A DNA stretch of 64,000 nucleotides from Siphonodentalium dalli (Eukaryota; Mollusca; Scaphopoda; Gadilida; Siphonodentaliidae), in the NCBI GenBank assembly GCA_032622095.1, contig CP136063.1, forward strand, positions 27,776,987-27,840,986, given 5' to 3'. Under the pieces are notes generated by a model. It made no database searches. It saw only the letters and a program-made list of their open reading frames with translations, and was not told the origin of the DNA. The translations under genes were made by a program, and so were the position numbers. The first letter of the stretch is position 1; every line of letters starts with the position of its first letter. This document shows, in pieces, positions 8,215 to 22,081 of the stretch.

Positions 8215-11200
8215 TAACCCTTATATCTCAGGAAGTATGAGAGATAGAGCGCTGGATTTTGGTATGTTTATAGCCCCATTATAGTTGTAGTGCATCGGTC
8301 TATATAGGATTTTGTCCTAACTTGATTTGCAGAGTTATCTCCCTTTATGTGTAAAACTGGGGGTTGCAGTATCTCGAAAAGTATGAATAGCAGCAACTTG
8401 AAATTTGGACCGTATGTACAACTCAGTATGCCCTATTATGTCCATGCATTACAATTTATGTACGAGCTTTCCCTACAGAGTTGTCGCCCATGATTCGCAA
8501 AATTCGATTTATTTCATATCCTGTGTCCGCCTATAACATTCAAGGTAGCCAGATATGAGGGCTTCTATGCAGTTACTTATTAGCAACTTGCTATGAAAAT
8601 AAGTTTTGAACAGGAACGGACTTATATTTTTGGGGTTTGGGTGGGGGCAAAATTTTCGAAATATTGTTTTCGATGATTTCAACTACTTTTACTGTCGTGT
8701 ATCTATAGGACGTACTAATGATCCTCCTGAAAGAATTTTGGAAATCGGTTCAGAATTGACCAAGTTATAACAAATCGAATATGGACTAATAAAGTCCGTG
8801 TGTAGAAAGTGCTTGTGTCCAGATCTTCTCCTAGACAACGCATGTGAACTGGATTTGGTTTATGTGAGCGTGTTATCCATAGAAAGAAGACGAAATGGTG
8901 CAATTTTGACCAAGATCCAAAAACATTGATCCGTATTAGGGAGGGGGCAAAAATTGTCATATTTTGTTTGTCTCCGATTTGAACCAAAATTGTTGTGAAG
9001 TATCTATAGGATGTACAGAGTTTCACTGTGAGTGAATTTTGTGAATCGGTTGAAAAATGTAGAAATTGTGGGCCCCTTCATTTTTTTCAAGTTTACAGAA
9101 GATGCACTATGAATTTGAATTCCTTCAACCAATCGTCACGTGTTTGGTGTCATTCGATGGGGAATTTTCAGTACTTCTAAACGATTACCTACTTAACGTA
9201 ATATGTCGGTAGAGGCGAGAGATATCCGATAAGTATGAACCGAACAACATACATATTGGCCTACATAGTAAAATATCGGCGCAATACCTCACCAAAACCC
9301 TGGTAAATATTATAGGGGCATCAAATACGAACACAATGACACAACCATTAGCTCGATATCTCCAAAATTGGCCGATTTATGGCGACTTTTCTACCCGCAT
9401 CACCAAATTTCGAGGCATGGGTCGGGGTCACACCAGAACGTTCCAACTGAACACAGAAATATCAATAAACCATACAATCGACATTCCAATCAATTCCGCG
9501 CGATTCCCTTATTATACTTCCATATTTTAATATGGAAGTATATTGTTATTCAATTTTTTATTTTTTTCCAATATTATTTATTATTATACTAAGCAATTTT
9601 ATAACCCTTATATCTCAGGAAATATGAGAGATAGAGCGCTGGATTTTGGTATGTTTATAGCCCCATTATAGTTGTAGTGCATCGGTCTATATAGGATTTT
9701 GTCCTAACGTGGTTTGCAGAGTTATCTCCCTTTATGTGTAAAACTGGGGGTTGCAGTATCTCGAAAAGTATGACTAGCAGCAACTTGAAATTTGGACCGT
9801 ATGTACAACTCAGTATGCCCCATTGTGTCCATGCATTACAATTTATGTCCGAGCTTTCCCTACAGAGTTGTCGCCCATGATTCGCAAAATTCGATTTATT
9901 TCATATCCTGTGTCCGCCTATAACATTCAAGGTAGCCAGATATGAGGGCTTCTATGCAGTTACTTATTAGCAACTTGCTATGAAAATAAGTTTTGAACAG
10001 GAACGGACTTATATTTTTGGGGTTTGGGTGGGGGCAAAATTTTTGAAATATTTTTTTTCGATGATTTCAACTACTTTTACTGTCGTGTATCTATAGGACG
10101 TACTAATGATCCTCCTGAAAGAATTTTGGAAATCGGTTCAGAATTGACCAAGTTATAACAAATCGAATATGGACTAATAAAGTCCGTGTGTAGAAAGTGC
10201 TTGTGTCCAGATCTTCTCCTAGACAACGCATGTGAACTGGATTTGGTTTATGCGAGCGTGTTATCCATAGAAAGAAGACGAAATGGTGCAATTTTGACCA
10301 AGATCCAAAAACATTGATCCGTATTAGGGAGGGGGCAAAAATTGTCATATTTTTTTTGTCTCCGATTTGAACCAAAATTGTTGTGAAGTATCTATAAGAT
10401 GTACATAGTTTCACTATGAGTGAATTTTGTGAATCGGTTGAAAAATGTAGAAATTGTGGCCCCTTCATTTTTTTCAAGTTTACAGAAGATGCACTATGAA
10501 TTTGAATTCCTTCAACCAATCGTCACGTGTTTGGTGTCATTCGATGGGGAATTTTCAGTACTTCTAAACGATTACCTATTTAACGTAATATGTCGATAGA
10601 GGCGAGAGATATCCGATAAGTATGAACTGAACAACATACATATTGGCCTACATAGTATAATATCGGCGCAATACCTCACCAAAACCCTGGTAAATATTAT
10701 AGGGGCATCAAATACGAACACAATGACACAACCATTAGCTCGATATCTCCAAAATTGGCCGATTTATGGCGACTTATCTACCCGCATGACCAAATTTCGA
10801 GGCATGGGTCGGGGTCACACCAGAACGTTCCAACTGAACACAGAAATATCAATAAACCATACAATCGACATTCCAATCAATTCCGCGCGATTCCCTTATT
10901 ATACTTCCATATTTTAATATGGAAGTATATTGTTATTCAATTTTTTATTTTTTTCCAATATTATTTATTATTATACTAAGCAATTTTATAACCCTTATAT
11001 CTCAGGAAGTATGAGAGATAGAGCGCTGGATTTTGGTATGTTTATAGCCCCATTATAGTTGTAGTGCATCGGTCTATATAGGATTTTGTCCTAACTTGAT
11101 TTGCAGAGTTATCTCCCTTTATGTGTAAAACTGGGGGTTGCAGTATCTCGAAAAGTATGAATAGCAGCAACTTGAAATTTGGACCGTATGTACAACTCAG

Positions 11201-13762
11201 TATGCCCTATTATGTCCATGCATTACAATTTATGTACGAGCTTTCCCTACAGAGTTGTCGCCCATGATTCGCAAAATTCGATTTATTTCATATCCTGTGT
11301 CCGCCTATAACATTCAAGGTAGCCAGATATGAGGGCTTCTATGCAGTTACTTATTAGCAACTTGCTATGAAAATAAGTTTTGAACAGGAACGGACTTATA
11401 TTTTTGGGGTTTGGGTGGGGGCAAAATTTTCGAAATATTGTTTTCGATGATTTCAACTACTTTTACTGTCGTGTATCTATAGGACGTACTAATGATCCTC
11501 CTGAAAGAATTTTGGAAATCGGTTCAGAATTGACCAAGTTATAACAAATCGAATATGGACTAATAAAGTCCGTGTGTAGAAAGTGCTTGTGTCCAGATCT
11601 TCTCCTAGACAACGCATGTGAACTGGATTTGGTTTATGTGAGCGTGTTATCCATAGAAAGAAGACGAAATGGTGCAATTTTGACCAAGATCCAAAAACAT
11701 TGATCCGTATTAGGGAGGGGGCAAAAATTGTCATATTTTGTTTGTCTCCGATTTGAACCAAAATTGTTGTGAAGTATCTATAAGATGTACAGAGTTTCAC
11801 TGTGAGTGAATTATGTGAATCGGTTGAAAAATGTAGAAATTGTGGGCCCCTTCATTTTTTTCAAGTTTACAGAAGATGCACTATGAATTTGAATTCCTTC
11901 AACCAATCGTCACGTGTTTGGTGTCATTCGATGGGGAATTTTCAGTACTTCTAAACGATTACCTACTTAACGTAATATGTCGGTAGAGGCGAGAGATATC
12001 CGATAAGTATGAACCGAACAACATACATATTGGCCTACATAGTAAAATATCGGCGCAATACCTCACCAAAACCCTGGTAAATATTATAGGGGCATCAAAT
12101 ACGAACACAATGACACAACCATTAGCTCGATATCTCCAAAATTGGCCGATTTATGGCGACTTTTCTACCCGCATCACCAAATTTCGAGGCATGGGTCGGG
12201 GTCACACCAGAACGTTCCAACTGAACACAGAAATATCAATAAACCATACAATCGACATTCCAATCAATTCCGCGCGATTCCCTTATTATACTTCCATATT
12301 TTAATATGGAAGTATATTGCTATTCAATTTTTTATTTTTTTCCAATATTATTTATTATTATACTAAGCAATTTTATAACCCTTATATCTCAGGAAATATG
12401 AGAGATAGAGCGCTGGATTTTGGTATGTTTATAGCCCCATTATAGTTGTAGTGCATCGGTCTATATAGGATTTTGTCCTAACGTGGTTTGCAGAGTTATC
12501 TCCCTTTATGTGTAAAACTGGGGGTTGCAGTATCTCGAAAAGTATGACTAGCAGCAACTTGAAATTTGGACCGTATGTACAACTCAGTATGCCCCATTGT
12601 GTCCATGCATTACAATTTATGTCCGAGCTTTCCCTACAGAGTTGTCGCCCATGATTCGCAAAATTCGATTTATTTCATATCCTGTGTCCGCCTATAACAT
12701 TCAAGGTAGCCAGATATGAGGGCTTCTATGCAGTTACTTATTAGCAACTTGCTATGAAAATAAGTTTTGAACAGGAACGGACTTATATTTTTGGGGTTTG
12801 GGTGGGGGCAAAATTTTCGAAATATTTTTTTTCGATGATTTCAACTACTTTTACTGTCGTGTATCTATAGGACGTACTAATGATCCTCCTGAAAGAATTT
12901 TGGAAATCGGTTCAGAATTGACCAAGTTATAACAAATCGAATATGGACTAATAAAGTCCGTGTGTAGAAAGTGCTTGTGTCCAGATCTTCTCCTAGACAA
13001 CGCATGTGAACTGGATTTGGTTTATGCGAGCGTGTTATCCATAGAAAGAAGACGAAATGGTGCAATTTTGACCAAGATCCAAAAACATTGATCCGTATTA
13101 GGGAGGGGGCAAAAATTGTCATATTTTTTTTGTCTCCGATTTGAACCAAAATTGTTGTGAAGTATCTATAAGATGTACATAGTTTCACTATGAGTGAATT
13201 TTGTGAATCGGTTGAAAAATGTAGAAATTGTGGCCCCTTCATTTTTTTCAAGTTTACAGAAGATGCACTATGAATTTGAATTCCTTCAACCAATCGTCAC
13301 GTGTTTGGTGTCATTCGATGGGGAATTTTCAGTACTTCTAAACGATTACCTACTTAACGTAATATGTCGATAGAGGCGAGAGATATCCGATAAGTATGAA
13401 CTGAACAACATACATATTGGCCTACATAGTAAAATATCGGCGCAATACCTCACCAAAACCCTGGTAAATATTATAGGGGCATCAAATACGAACACAATGA
13501 CACAACCATTAGCTCGATATCTCCAAAATTGGCCGATTTATGGCGACTTTTCTACCCGCATCACCAAATTTCGAGGCATGGGTCGGGGTCACACCAGAAC
13601 GTTCCAACTGAACACAGAAATATCAATAAACCATACAATCGACATTCCAATCAATTCCGCGCGATTCCCTTATTATACTTCCATATTTTAATATGGAAGT
13701 ATATTGTTATTCAATTTTTTATTTTTTCCCAATATTATTTATTATTATACTAAGCAATTTTA
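8215..13762 (+). repeat. M2-M5: two A-B dimers
   Basis: Monomer starts are 8215 (A), 9602 (B), 10989 (A) and 12376 (B). M2 and M4 share ATATTGTTTTCG and the CTGTGAGTGAATT form; M3 and M5 share AACGTGGTTTGC and GACTAGCAGC. The ends of M1 and M3 share GACTTATCTACCCGCATGACC, while M2 and M4 have GACTTTTCTACCCGCATCACC. The duplicated ~2774-bp block is therefore out of phase with the monomer boundaries. Confidence 0.85.
8643..9243 (+). repeat. Internal ~300-bp duplication inside the monomer (shown in M2)
   Basis: Two diverged halves align at an offset of 300-301 bp. GGGGGCAAAA occurs at 8643 and 8943, and GTATCTATAGGA at 8699 and 9000. Each is followed by a TGAA(A/T)... stretch and AATCGGTT. The halves are clearly related but not similar enough to be recent. 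Another related pair lies earlier in the monomer (ATCTCAGGAAGTATGAG at 8225 and ATCTCGAAAAGTATGAA at 8371). The 1387-bp unit thus seems to descend from ~150-bp sub-repeats. Confidence 0.7.
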
Positions 13763-16700
13763 TAACCCTTATATCTCAGGAAGTATGAGAGATAGAGCGC
13801 TGGATTTTGGTATGTTTATAGCCCCATTATAGTTGTAGTGCATCGGTCTATATAGGATTTTGTCCTAACTTGATTTGCAGAGTTATCTCCCTTTATGTGT
13901 AAAACTGGGGGTTGCAGTATCTCGAAAAGTATGAATAGCAGCAACTTGAAATTTGGACCGTATGTACAACTCAGTTTGCCCTATTGTGTCCATGCATTAC
14001 AATTTATGTCCGAGCTTTCCCTACAGAGTTGTCGCCCATGATTCGCAAAATTCGATTTATTTCATATCCTGTGTCCGCCTATAACATTCAAGGTAGCCAG
14101 ATATGAGGGCTTCTATGCAGTTACTTATTAGCAACTTGCTATGAAAATAAGTTTTGAACAGGAACGGACTTATATTTTTGGGGTTTGGGTGGGGGCAAAA
14201 TTTTCGAAATATTTTTTTTCGATGATTTCAACTACTTTTACTGTCGTGTATCTATAGGACGTACTAATGATCCTCCTGAAAGAATTTTGGAAATCGGTTC
14301 AGAATTGACCAAGTTATAACAAATCGAATATGGACTAATAAAGTCCGTGTGTAGAAAGTGCTTGTGTCCAGATCTTCTCCTAGACAACGCATGTGAACTG
14401 GATTTGGTTTATGCGAGCGTGTTATCCATAGAAAGAAGAAAAATGGTGCAATTTTGACCAAGATCCAAAAACATTGATCCGTATTAGGGAGGGGGCAAAA
14501 ATTGTCATATTTTTTTTGTCTCCGATTTGAACCAAAATTGTTGTGAAGTATCTATAAGATGTACAGAGTTTCACTATGAGTGAATTTTGTGAATCGGTTG
14601 AAAAATGTAGAAATTGTGGCCCCTTCATTTTTTTCAAGTTTACAGAAGATGCACTATGAATTTGAATTCCTTCAACCAATCGTCACGTGTTTGGTGTCAT
14701 TCGATGGGGAATTTTCAGTACTTCTAAACGATTACCTACTTAACGTAATATGTCGATAGAGGCGAGAGATATCCGATAAGTATGAACTGAACAACATACA
14801 TATTGGCCTACATAGTAAAATATCGGCGCAATACCTCACCAAAACCCTGGTAAATATTATAGGGGCATCAAATACGAACACAATGACACAACCATTAGCT
14901 CGATATCTCCAAAATTGGCCGATTTATGGCGACTTTTCTACCCGCATCACCAAATTTCGAGGCATGGGTCGGGGTCACACCAGAACGTTCCAACTGAACA
15001 CAGAAATATCAATAAACCATACAATCGACATTCCAATCAATTCCGCGCGATTCCCTTATTATACTTCCATATTTTAATATGGAAGTATATTGTTATTCAA
15101 TTTTTTATTTTTTTCCAATATTATTTATTATTATACTAAGCAATTTTATAACCCTTATATCGCAGGAAGTATGAGAGATAGAGCGCTGGATGTTGGTATG
15201 TTTATAGCCCCATTATAGTTGTAGTGCTTCGGTCTATATAGGATTTTGTCCTAACTTGATTTGCAGAGTTATCTCCCTTTATGTGTAAAACTGGGGGTTG
15301 CAGTATCTCGAAAAGTATGACTAGCAGCAACTTGAAATTTGGACCGTATGTACAACTCAGTATGCCCCATTGTGTCCATGCATTACAATTTATGTCCGAG
15401 CTTTCCCTACAGAGTTGTCGCCCATGATTCGCAAAATTCGATTTATTTCATATCCTGTGTCCGCCTATAACATTCAAGGTAGCCAGATATGAGGGCTTCT
15501 ATGCAGTTACTTATTAGCAACTTGCTATGAAAATAAGTTTTGAACAGGAACGGACTTATATTTTTGGGGTTTGGGTGGGGGCAAAATTTTCGAAATATTT
15601 TTTTTCGATGATTTCAACTACTTTTACTATCGTGTATCTATAGGACGTACTAATGATCCTCCTGAAAGAATTTTGGAAATCGGTTCAGAATTGACCAAGT
15701 TATAACAAATCGAATATGAACTAATAAAGTCCGTGTGTAGAAAGTGCTTGTGTCCAGATCTTCTCCTAGACAACGCATGTGAACTGGATTTGGTTTATGC
15801 GAGCGTGTTATCCATAGAAAGAAGACGAAATGGTGCAATTTTGACCAAGATCCAAAAACATTGATCCGTATTAGGGAGGGGGCAAAAATTGTCATATTTT
15901 TTTTGTCTCCGATTTGAACCAAAATTGTTGTGAAGTATCTATAAGATGTACATAGTTTCACTATGAGTGAATTTTGTGAATCGGTTGAAAAATGTAGAAA
16001 TTGTGGCCCCTTCATTTTTTTCAAGTTTACAGAAGATGCACTATGAATTTGAATTCCTTCAACCAATCGTCACGTGTTTGGTGTCATTCGATGGGGAATT
16101 TTCAGTACTTCTAAACGATTACCTACTTAACGTAATATGTCGATAGAGGCGAGAGATATCCGATAAGTATGAACTGAACAACATACATATTGGCCTACAT
16201 AGTAAAATATCGGCGCAATACCTCACCAAAACCCTGGTAAATATTATAGGGGCATCAAATACGAACACAATGACACAACCATTAGCTCGATATCTCCAAA
16301 ATTGGCCGATTTATGGCGACTTTTCTACCCGCATCACCAAATTTCGAGGCATGGGTCGGGGTCACACCAGAACGTTCCAACTGAACACAGAAATATCAAT
16401 AAACCATACAATCGACATTCCAATCAATTCCGCGCGATTCCCTTATTATACTTCCATATTTTAATATGGAAGTATATTGTTATTCAATTTTTTATTTTTT
16501 CCCAATATTATTTATTATTATACTAAGCAATTTTATAACCCTTATATCTCAGGAAGTATGAGAGATAGAGCGCTGGATTTTGGTATGTTTATAGCCCCAT
16601 TATAGTTGTAGTGCATCGGTCTATATAGGATTTTGTCCTAACTTGATTTGCAGAGTTATCTCCCTTTATGTGTAAAACTGGGGGTTGCAGTATCTCGAAA

Positions 16701-19308
16701 AGTATGAATAGCAGCAACTTGAAATTTGGACCGTATGTACAACTCAGTTTGCCCTATTGTGTCCATGCATTACAATTTATGTCCGAGCTTTCCCTACAGA
16801 GTTGTCGCCCATGATTCGCAAAATTCGATTTATTTCATATCCTGTGTCCGCCTATAACATTCAAGGTAGCCAGATATGAGGGCTTCTATGCAGTTACTTA
16901 TTAGCAACTTGCTATGAAAATAAGTTTTGAACAGGAACGGACTTATATTTTTGGGGTTTGGGTGGGGGCAAAATTTTCGAAATATTTTTTTTCGATGATT
17001 TCAACTACTTTTACTGTCGTGTATCTATAGGACGTACTAATGATCCTCCTGAAAGAATTTTGGAAATCGGTTCAGAATTGACCAAGTTATAACAAATCGA
17101 ATATGGACTAATAAAGTCCGTGTGTAGAAAGTGCTTGTGTCCAGATCTTCTCCTAGACAACGCATGTGAACTGGATTTGGTTTATGCGAGCGTGTTATCC
17201 ATAGAAAGAAGAAAAATGGTGCAATTTTGACCAAGATCCAAAAACATTGATCCGTATTAGGGAGGGGGCAAAAATTGTCATATTTTTTTTGTCTCCGATT
17301 TGAACCAAAATTGTTGTGAAGTATCTATAAGATGTACAGAGTTTCACTATGAGTGAATTTTGTGAATCGGTTGAAAAATGTAGAAATTGTGGCCCCTTCA
17401 TTTTTTTCAAGTTTACAGAAGATGCACTATGAATTTGAATTCCTTCAACCAATCGTCACGTGTTTGGTGTCATTCGATGGGGAATTTTCAGTACTTCTAA
17501 ACGATTACCTACTTAACGTAATATGTCGATAGAGGCGAGAGATATCCGATAAGTATGAACTGAACAACATACATATTGGCCTACATAGTAAAATATCGGC
17601 GCAATACCTCACCAAAACCCTGGTAAATATTATAGGGGCATCAAATACGAACACAATGACACAAACATTAGCTCGATATCTCCAAAATTGGCCGATTTAT
17701 GGCGACTTTTCTACCCGCATCACCAAATTTCGAGGCATGGGTCGGGGTCACACCAGAACGTTCCAACTGAACACAGAAATATCAATAAACCATACAATCG
17801 ACATTCCAATCAATTCCGCGCGATTCCCTTATTATACTTCCATATTTTAATATGGAAGTATATTGTTATTCAATTTTTTATTTTTTTCCAATATTATTTA
17901 TTATTATACTAAGCAATTTTATAACCCTTATATCGCAGGAAGTATGAGAGATAGAGCGCTGGATGTTGGTATGTTTATAGCCCCATTATAGTTGTAGTGC
18001 TTCGGTCTATATAGGATTTTGTCCTAACTTGATTTGCAGAGTTATCTCCCTTTATGTGTAAAACTGGGGGTTGCAGTATCTCGAAAAGTATGACTAGCAG
18101 CAACTTGAAATTTGGACCGTATGTACAACTCAGTATGCCCCATTGTGTCCATGCATTACAATTTATGTCCGAGCTTTCCCTACAGAGTTGTCGCCCATGA
18201 TTCGCAAAATTCGATTTATTTCATATCCTGTGTCCGCCTATAACATTCAAGGTAGCCAGATATGAGGGCTTCTATGCAGTTACTTATTAGCAACTTGCTA
18301 TGAAAATAAGTTTTGAACAGGAACGGACTTATATTTTTGGGGTTTGGGTGGGGGCAAAATTTTCGAAATATTTTTTTTCGATGATTTCAACTACTTTTAC
18401 TATCGTGTATCTATAGGACGTACTAATGATCCTCCTGAAAGAATTTTGGAAATCGGTTCAGAATTGACCAAGTTATAACAAATCGAATATGAACTAATAA
18501 AGTCCGTGTGTAGAAAGTGCTTGTGTCCAGATCTTCTCCTAGACAACGCATGTGAACTGGATTTGGTTTATGCGAGCGTGTTATCCATAGAAAGAAGACG
18601 AAATGGTGCAATTTTGACCAAGATCCAAAAACATTGATCCGTATTAGGGAGGGGGCAAACATTGTCATATTTTTTTTGTCTCCGATTTGAACCAAAATTG
18701 TTGTGAAGTATCTATAAGATGTACATAGTTTCACTATGAGTGAATTTTGTGAATCGGTTGAAAAATGTAGAAATTGTGGCCCCTTCATTTTTTTCAAGTT
18801 TACAGAAGATGCACTATGAATTTGAATTCCTTCAACCAATCGTCACGTGTTTGGTGTCATTCGATGGGGAATTTTCAGTACTTCTAAACGATTACCTACT
18901 TAACGTAATATGTCGATAGAGGCGAGAGATATCCGATAAGTATGAACTGAACAACATACATATTGGCCTACATAGTAAAATATCGGCGCAATACCTCACC
19001 AAAACCCTGGTAAATATTATAGGGGCATCAAATACGAACACAATGACACAACCATTAGCTCGATATCTCCAAAATTGGCCGATTTATGGCGACTTTTCTA
19101 CCCGCATCACCAAATTTCGAGGCATGGGTCGGGGTCACACCAGAACGTTCCAACTGAACACAGAAATATCAATAAACCATACAATCGACATTCCAATCAA
19201 TTCCGCGCGATTCCCTTATTATACTTCCATATTTTAATATGGAAGTATATTGTTATTCAATTTTTTATTTTTTCCCAATATTATTTATTATTATACTAAG
19301 CAATTTTA
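13763..19308 (+). repeat. M6-M9: two A-C dimers
   Basis: Starts are 13763 (A, 1386 bp), 15149 (C), 16536 (A, 1386 bp) and 17922 (C). M6 and M8 share CAGTTTGCCCTATTG. M7 and M9 share TTTTACTATCGTGTATC (ACTAT at 15626 and 18399, offset 2773) and GAATATGAACTAATA. M7 and M9 are C at their start but B-like further in (GACTAGCAGC, GCCCCATTGTG), so they are C/B mosaics. M9 has a private GGCAAACATTGTC. Confidence 0.85.
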
Positions 19309-22081
19309 TAACCCTTATATCTCAGGAAGTATGAGAGATAGAGCGCTGGATTTTGGTATGTTTATAGCCCCATTATAGTTGTAGTGCATCGGTCTATATA
19401 GGATTTTGTCCTAACTTGATTTGCAGAGTTATCTCCCTTTATGTGTAAAACTGGGGGTTGCAGTATCTCGAAAAGTATGAATAGCAGCAACTTGAAATTT
19501 GGACCGTATGTACAACTCAGTATGCCCTATTGTGTCCATGCATTACAATTTATGTCCGAACTTTCCCAACAGAGTTGTCGCCCATGATTCGCAAAATTCG
19601 ATTTATTTCATATCCTGTGTCCGCCTATAACATTCAAGGTAGCCAGATATGAGGGCTTCTATGCAGTTACTTATTAGCAACTTGCTATGAAAATAAGTTT
19701 TGAACAGGAACGGACTTATATTTTTGGGGTTTGGGTGGGGGCAAAATTTTCGAAATATTTTTTTTCGATGATTTCAACTACTTTTACTGTCGTGTATCTA
19801 TAGGACGTACTAATGATCCTCCTGAAAGAATTTTGGAAATCGGTTCAGAATTGACCAAGTTATAACAAATCGAATATGGACTAATAAAGTCCGTGTGTAG
19901 AAAGTGCTTGTGTCCAGATCTTCTCCTAGACAACGCATGTGAACTGGATTTGGTTTATGCGAGCGTGTTATCCATAGAAAGAAGAAAAATGGTGCAATTT
20001 TGACCAAGATCCAAAAACATTGATCCGTATTAGGGAGGGGGCAAAAATTGTCATATTTTTTTTGTCTCCGATTTGAACCAAAATTGTTGTGAAGTATCTA
20101 TAAGATGTACAGAGTTTCACTATGAGTGAATTTTGTGAATCGGTTGAAAAATGTAGAAATTGTGGCCCCTTCATTTTTTTCAAGTTTACAGAAGCTGCCC
20201 TATGAATTTGAATTCCTTCAACCAATCGTCACGTGTTTGGTGTCATTCGATGGGGAATTTTCAGTACTTCTAAACGATTACCTACTTAACGTAATATGTC
20301 GATAGAGGCGAGAGATATCCGATAAGTATGAACTGAACAACATACATATTGGCCTACATAGTAAAATATCGGCGCAATACCTCACCAAAACCCTGGTAAA
20401 TATTATAGGGGCATCAAATACGAACACAATGACACAACCATTAGCTCGATATCTCCAAAATTGGCCGATTTATGGCGACTTTTCTACCCGCATCACCAAA
20501 TTTCGAGGCATGGGTCGGGGTCACACCAGAACGTTCCAACTGAACACAGAAATATCAATAAACCATACAATCGACATTCCAATCAATTCCGCGCGATTCC
20601 CTTATTATACTTCCATATTTTAATATGGAAGTATATTGTTATTCAATTTTTTATTTTTTTCCAATATTATTTATTATTATACTAAGCAATTTTATAACCC
20701 TTATATCGCAGGAAGTATGAGAGATAGAGCGCTGGATGTTGGTATGTTTATAGCCCCATTATAGTTGTAGTGCTTCGGTCTATATAGGATTTTGTCCTAA
20801 CTTGATTTGCAGAGTTATCTCCCTTTATGTGTAAAACTGGGGGTTGCAGTATCTCGAAAAGTATGAATAGCAACAACTTGAAATGTGGACCGTATGTACA
20901 ACTCAGTATGCCCTATTGTGTCCATGCATTACAATTTATGTCCGAACTTTCCCAACAGAGTTGTCGCCCATGATTCGCAAAATTCGATTTATTTCATATC
21001 CTGTGTCCGCCTATAACATTCAAGGTAGCCAGATATGAGGGCTTCTATGCAGTTACTTATTAGCAACTTGCTATGAAAATAAGTTTTGAACAGGAACGGA
21101 CTTATATTTTTGGGGTTTGGGTGGGGGCAAAATTTTCGAAATATTTTTTTTCGATGATTTCAACTACTTTTACTGTCGTGTATCTATAGGACGTACTAAT
21201 GATCGTCCTGAAGGAATTTTGGAAATCGGTTCAGAATTGACCAAGTTATAACAAATCGAATATGGACTAATAAAGTCCGTGTGTAGAAAGTGCTTGTGTC
21301 CAGATCTTCTCCTAGACAACGCATGTGAACTGGATTTGGTTTATGCGAGCGTGTTATCCATAGAAAGAAGACGAAATGGTGCAATTTTGACCAAGATCCA
21401 AAAACATTGATCCGTATTAGGGAGGGGGCAAAAATTGTCATATTTTTTTTGTCTCCGATTTGAACCAAAATTGTTGTGAAGTATCTATAAGATGTACAGA
21501 GTTTCACTATGAGTGAATTTTGTGAATCGGTTGAAAAATGTAGAAATTGTGGCCCCTTCATTTTTTTCAAGTTTACAGAAGATGCACTATGAATTTGAAT
21601 TCCTTCAACCAATCGTCACGTGTTTGGTGTCATTCGATGGGGAATTTTCAGTACTTCTAAACGATTACCTACTTAACGTAATATGTCGATAGAGGCGAGA
21701 GATATCCGATAAGTATGAACCGAACAACATACATATTGGCCTACATAGTAAAATATCGGCGCAATACCTCACCAAAACCCTGGTAAATATTATAGGGGCA
21801 TCAAATACGAACACAATGACACAACCATTAGCTCGATATCTCCAAAATTGGCCGATTTATGGCGACTTTTCTACCCGCATCACCAAATTTCGAGGCATGG
21901 GTCGGGGTCACACCAGAACGTTCCAACTGAACACAGAAATATCAATAAACCATACAATCGACATTCCAATCAATTCCGCGCGATTCCCTTATTATACTTC
22001 CATATTTTAATATGGAAGTATATTGTTATTCAATTTTTTATTTTTTTCCAATATTATTTATTATTATACTAAGCAATTTTA
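19309..22081 (+). repeat. M10-M11: A-C pair
   Basis: M10 (19309, A, 1386 bp) carries GAACTTTCCCAACAG, normally a C-type mark, and the rare GAAGCTGCCCTATG at 20191, also seen in M21 and M30. M11 (20695, C) carries ATGATCGTCCTGAAGG and the private AAATGTGGACC. Confidence 0.85.

Noticed and set aside
8300-8320. TATA-like GTCTATATAGG in each monomer as a promoter.
   Set aside because: It is a short AT-rich word in AT-rich DNA with no start site, downstream gene or conserved initiator. Transcription cannot be inferred.
13271-13315. CACGTG (E-box) once per monomer, in ATCGTCACGTGTTTGG.
   Set aside because: Repetition is explained by the array. The diverged M0 has GACGTG instead, so there is no sign that the site is kept by selection.
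15650-16066. A 138-codon minus-strand frame repeated in most monomers (representative position), which at first looks like a tandem gene family.
   Set aside because: It is broken in 13 of 37 monomers: a 1-bp indel in M6, M8, M10, M20, M21, M30, M33, M34 and M35, an upstream frameshift in M1, M2 and M4, and a stop in M17. It is not kept in diverged M0. Its persistence follows from array homogenisation.
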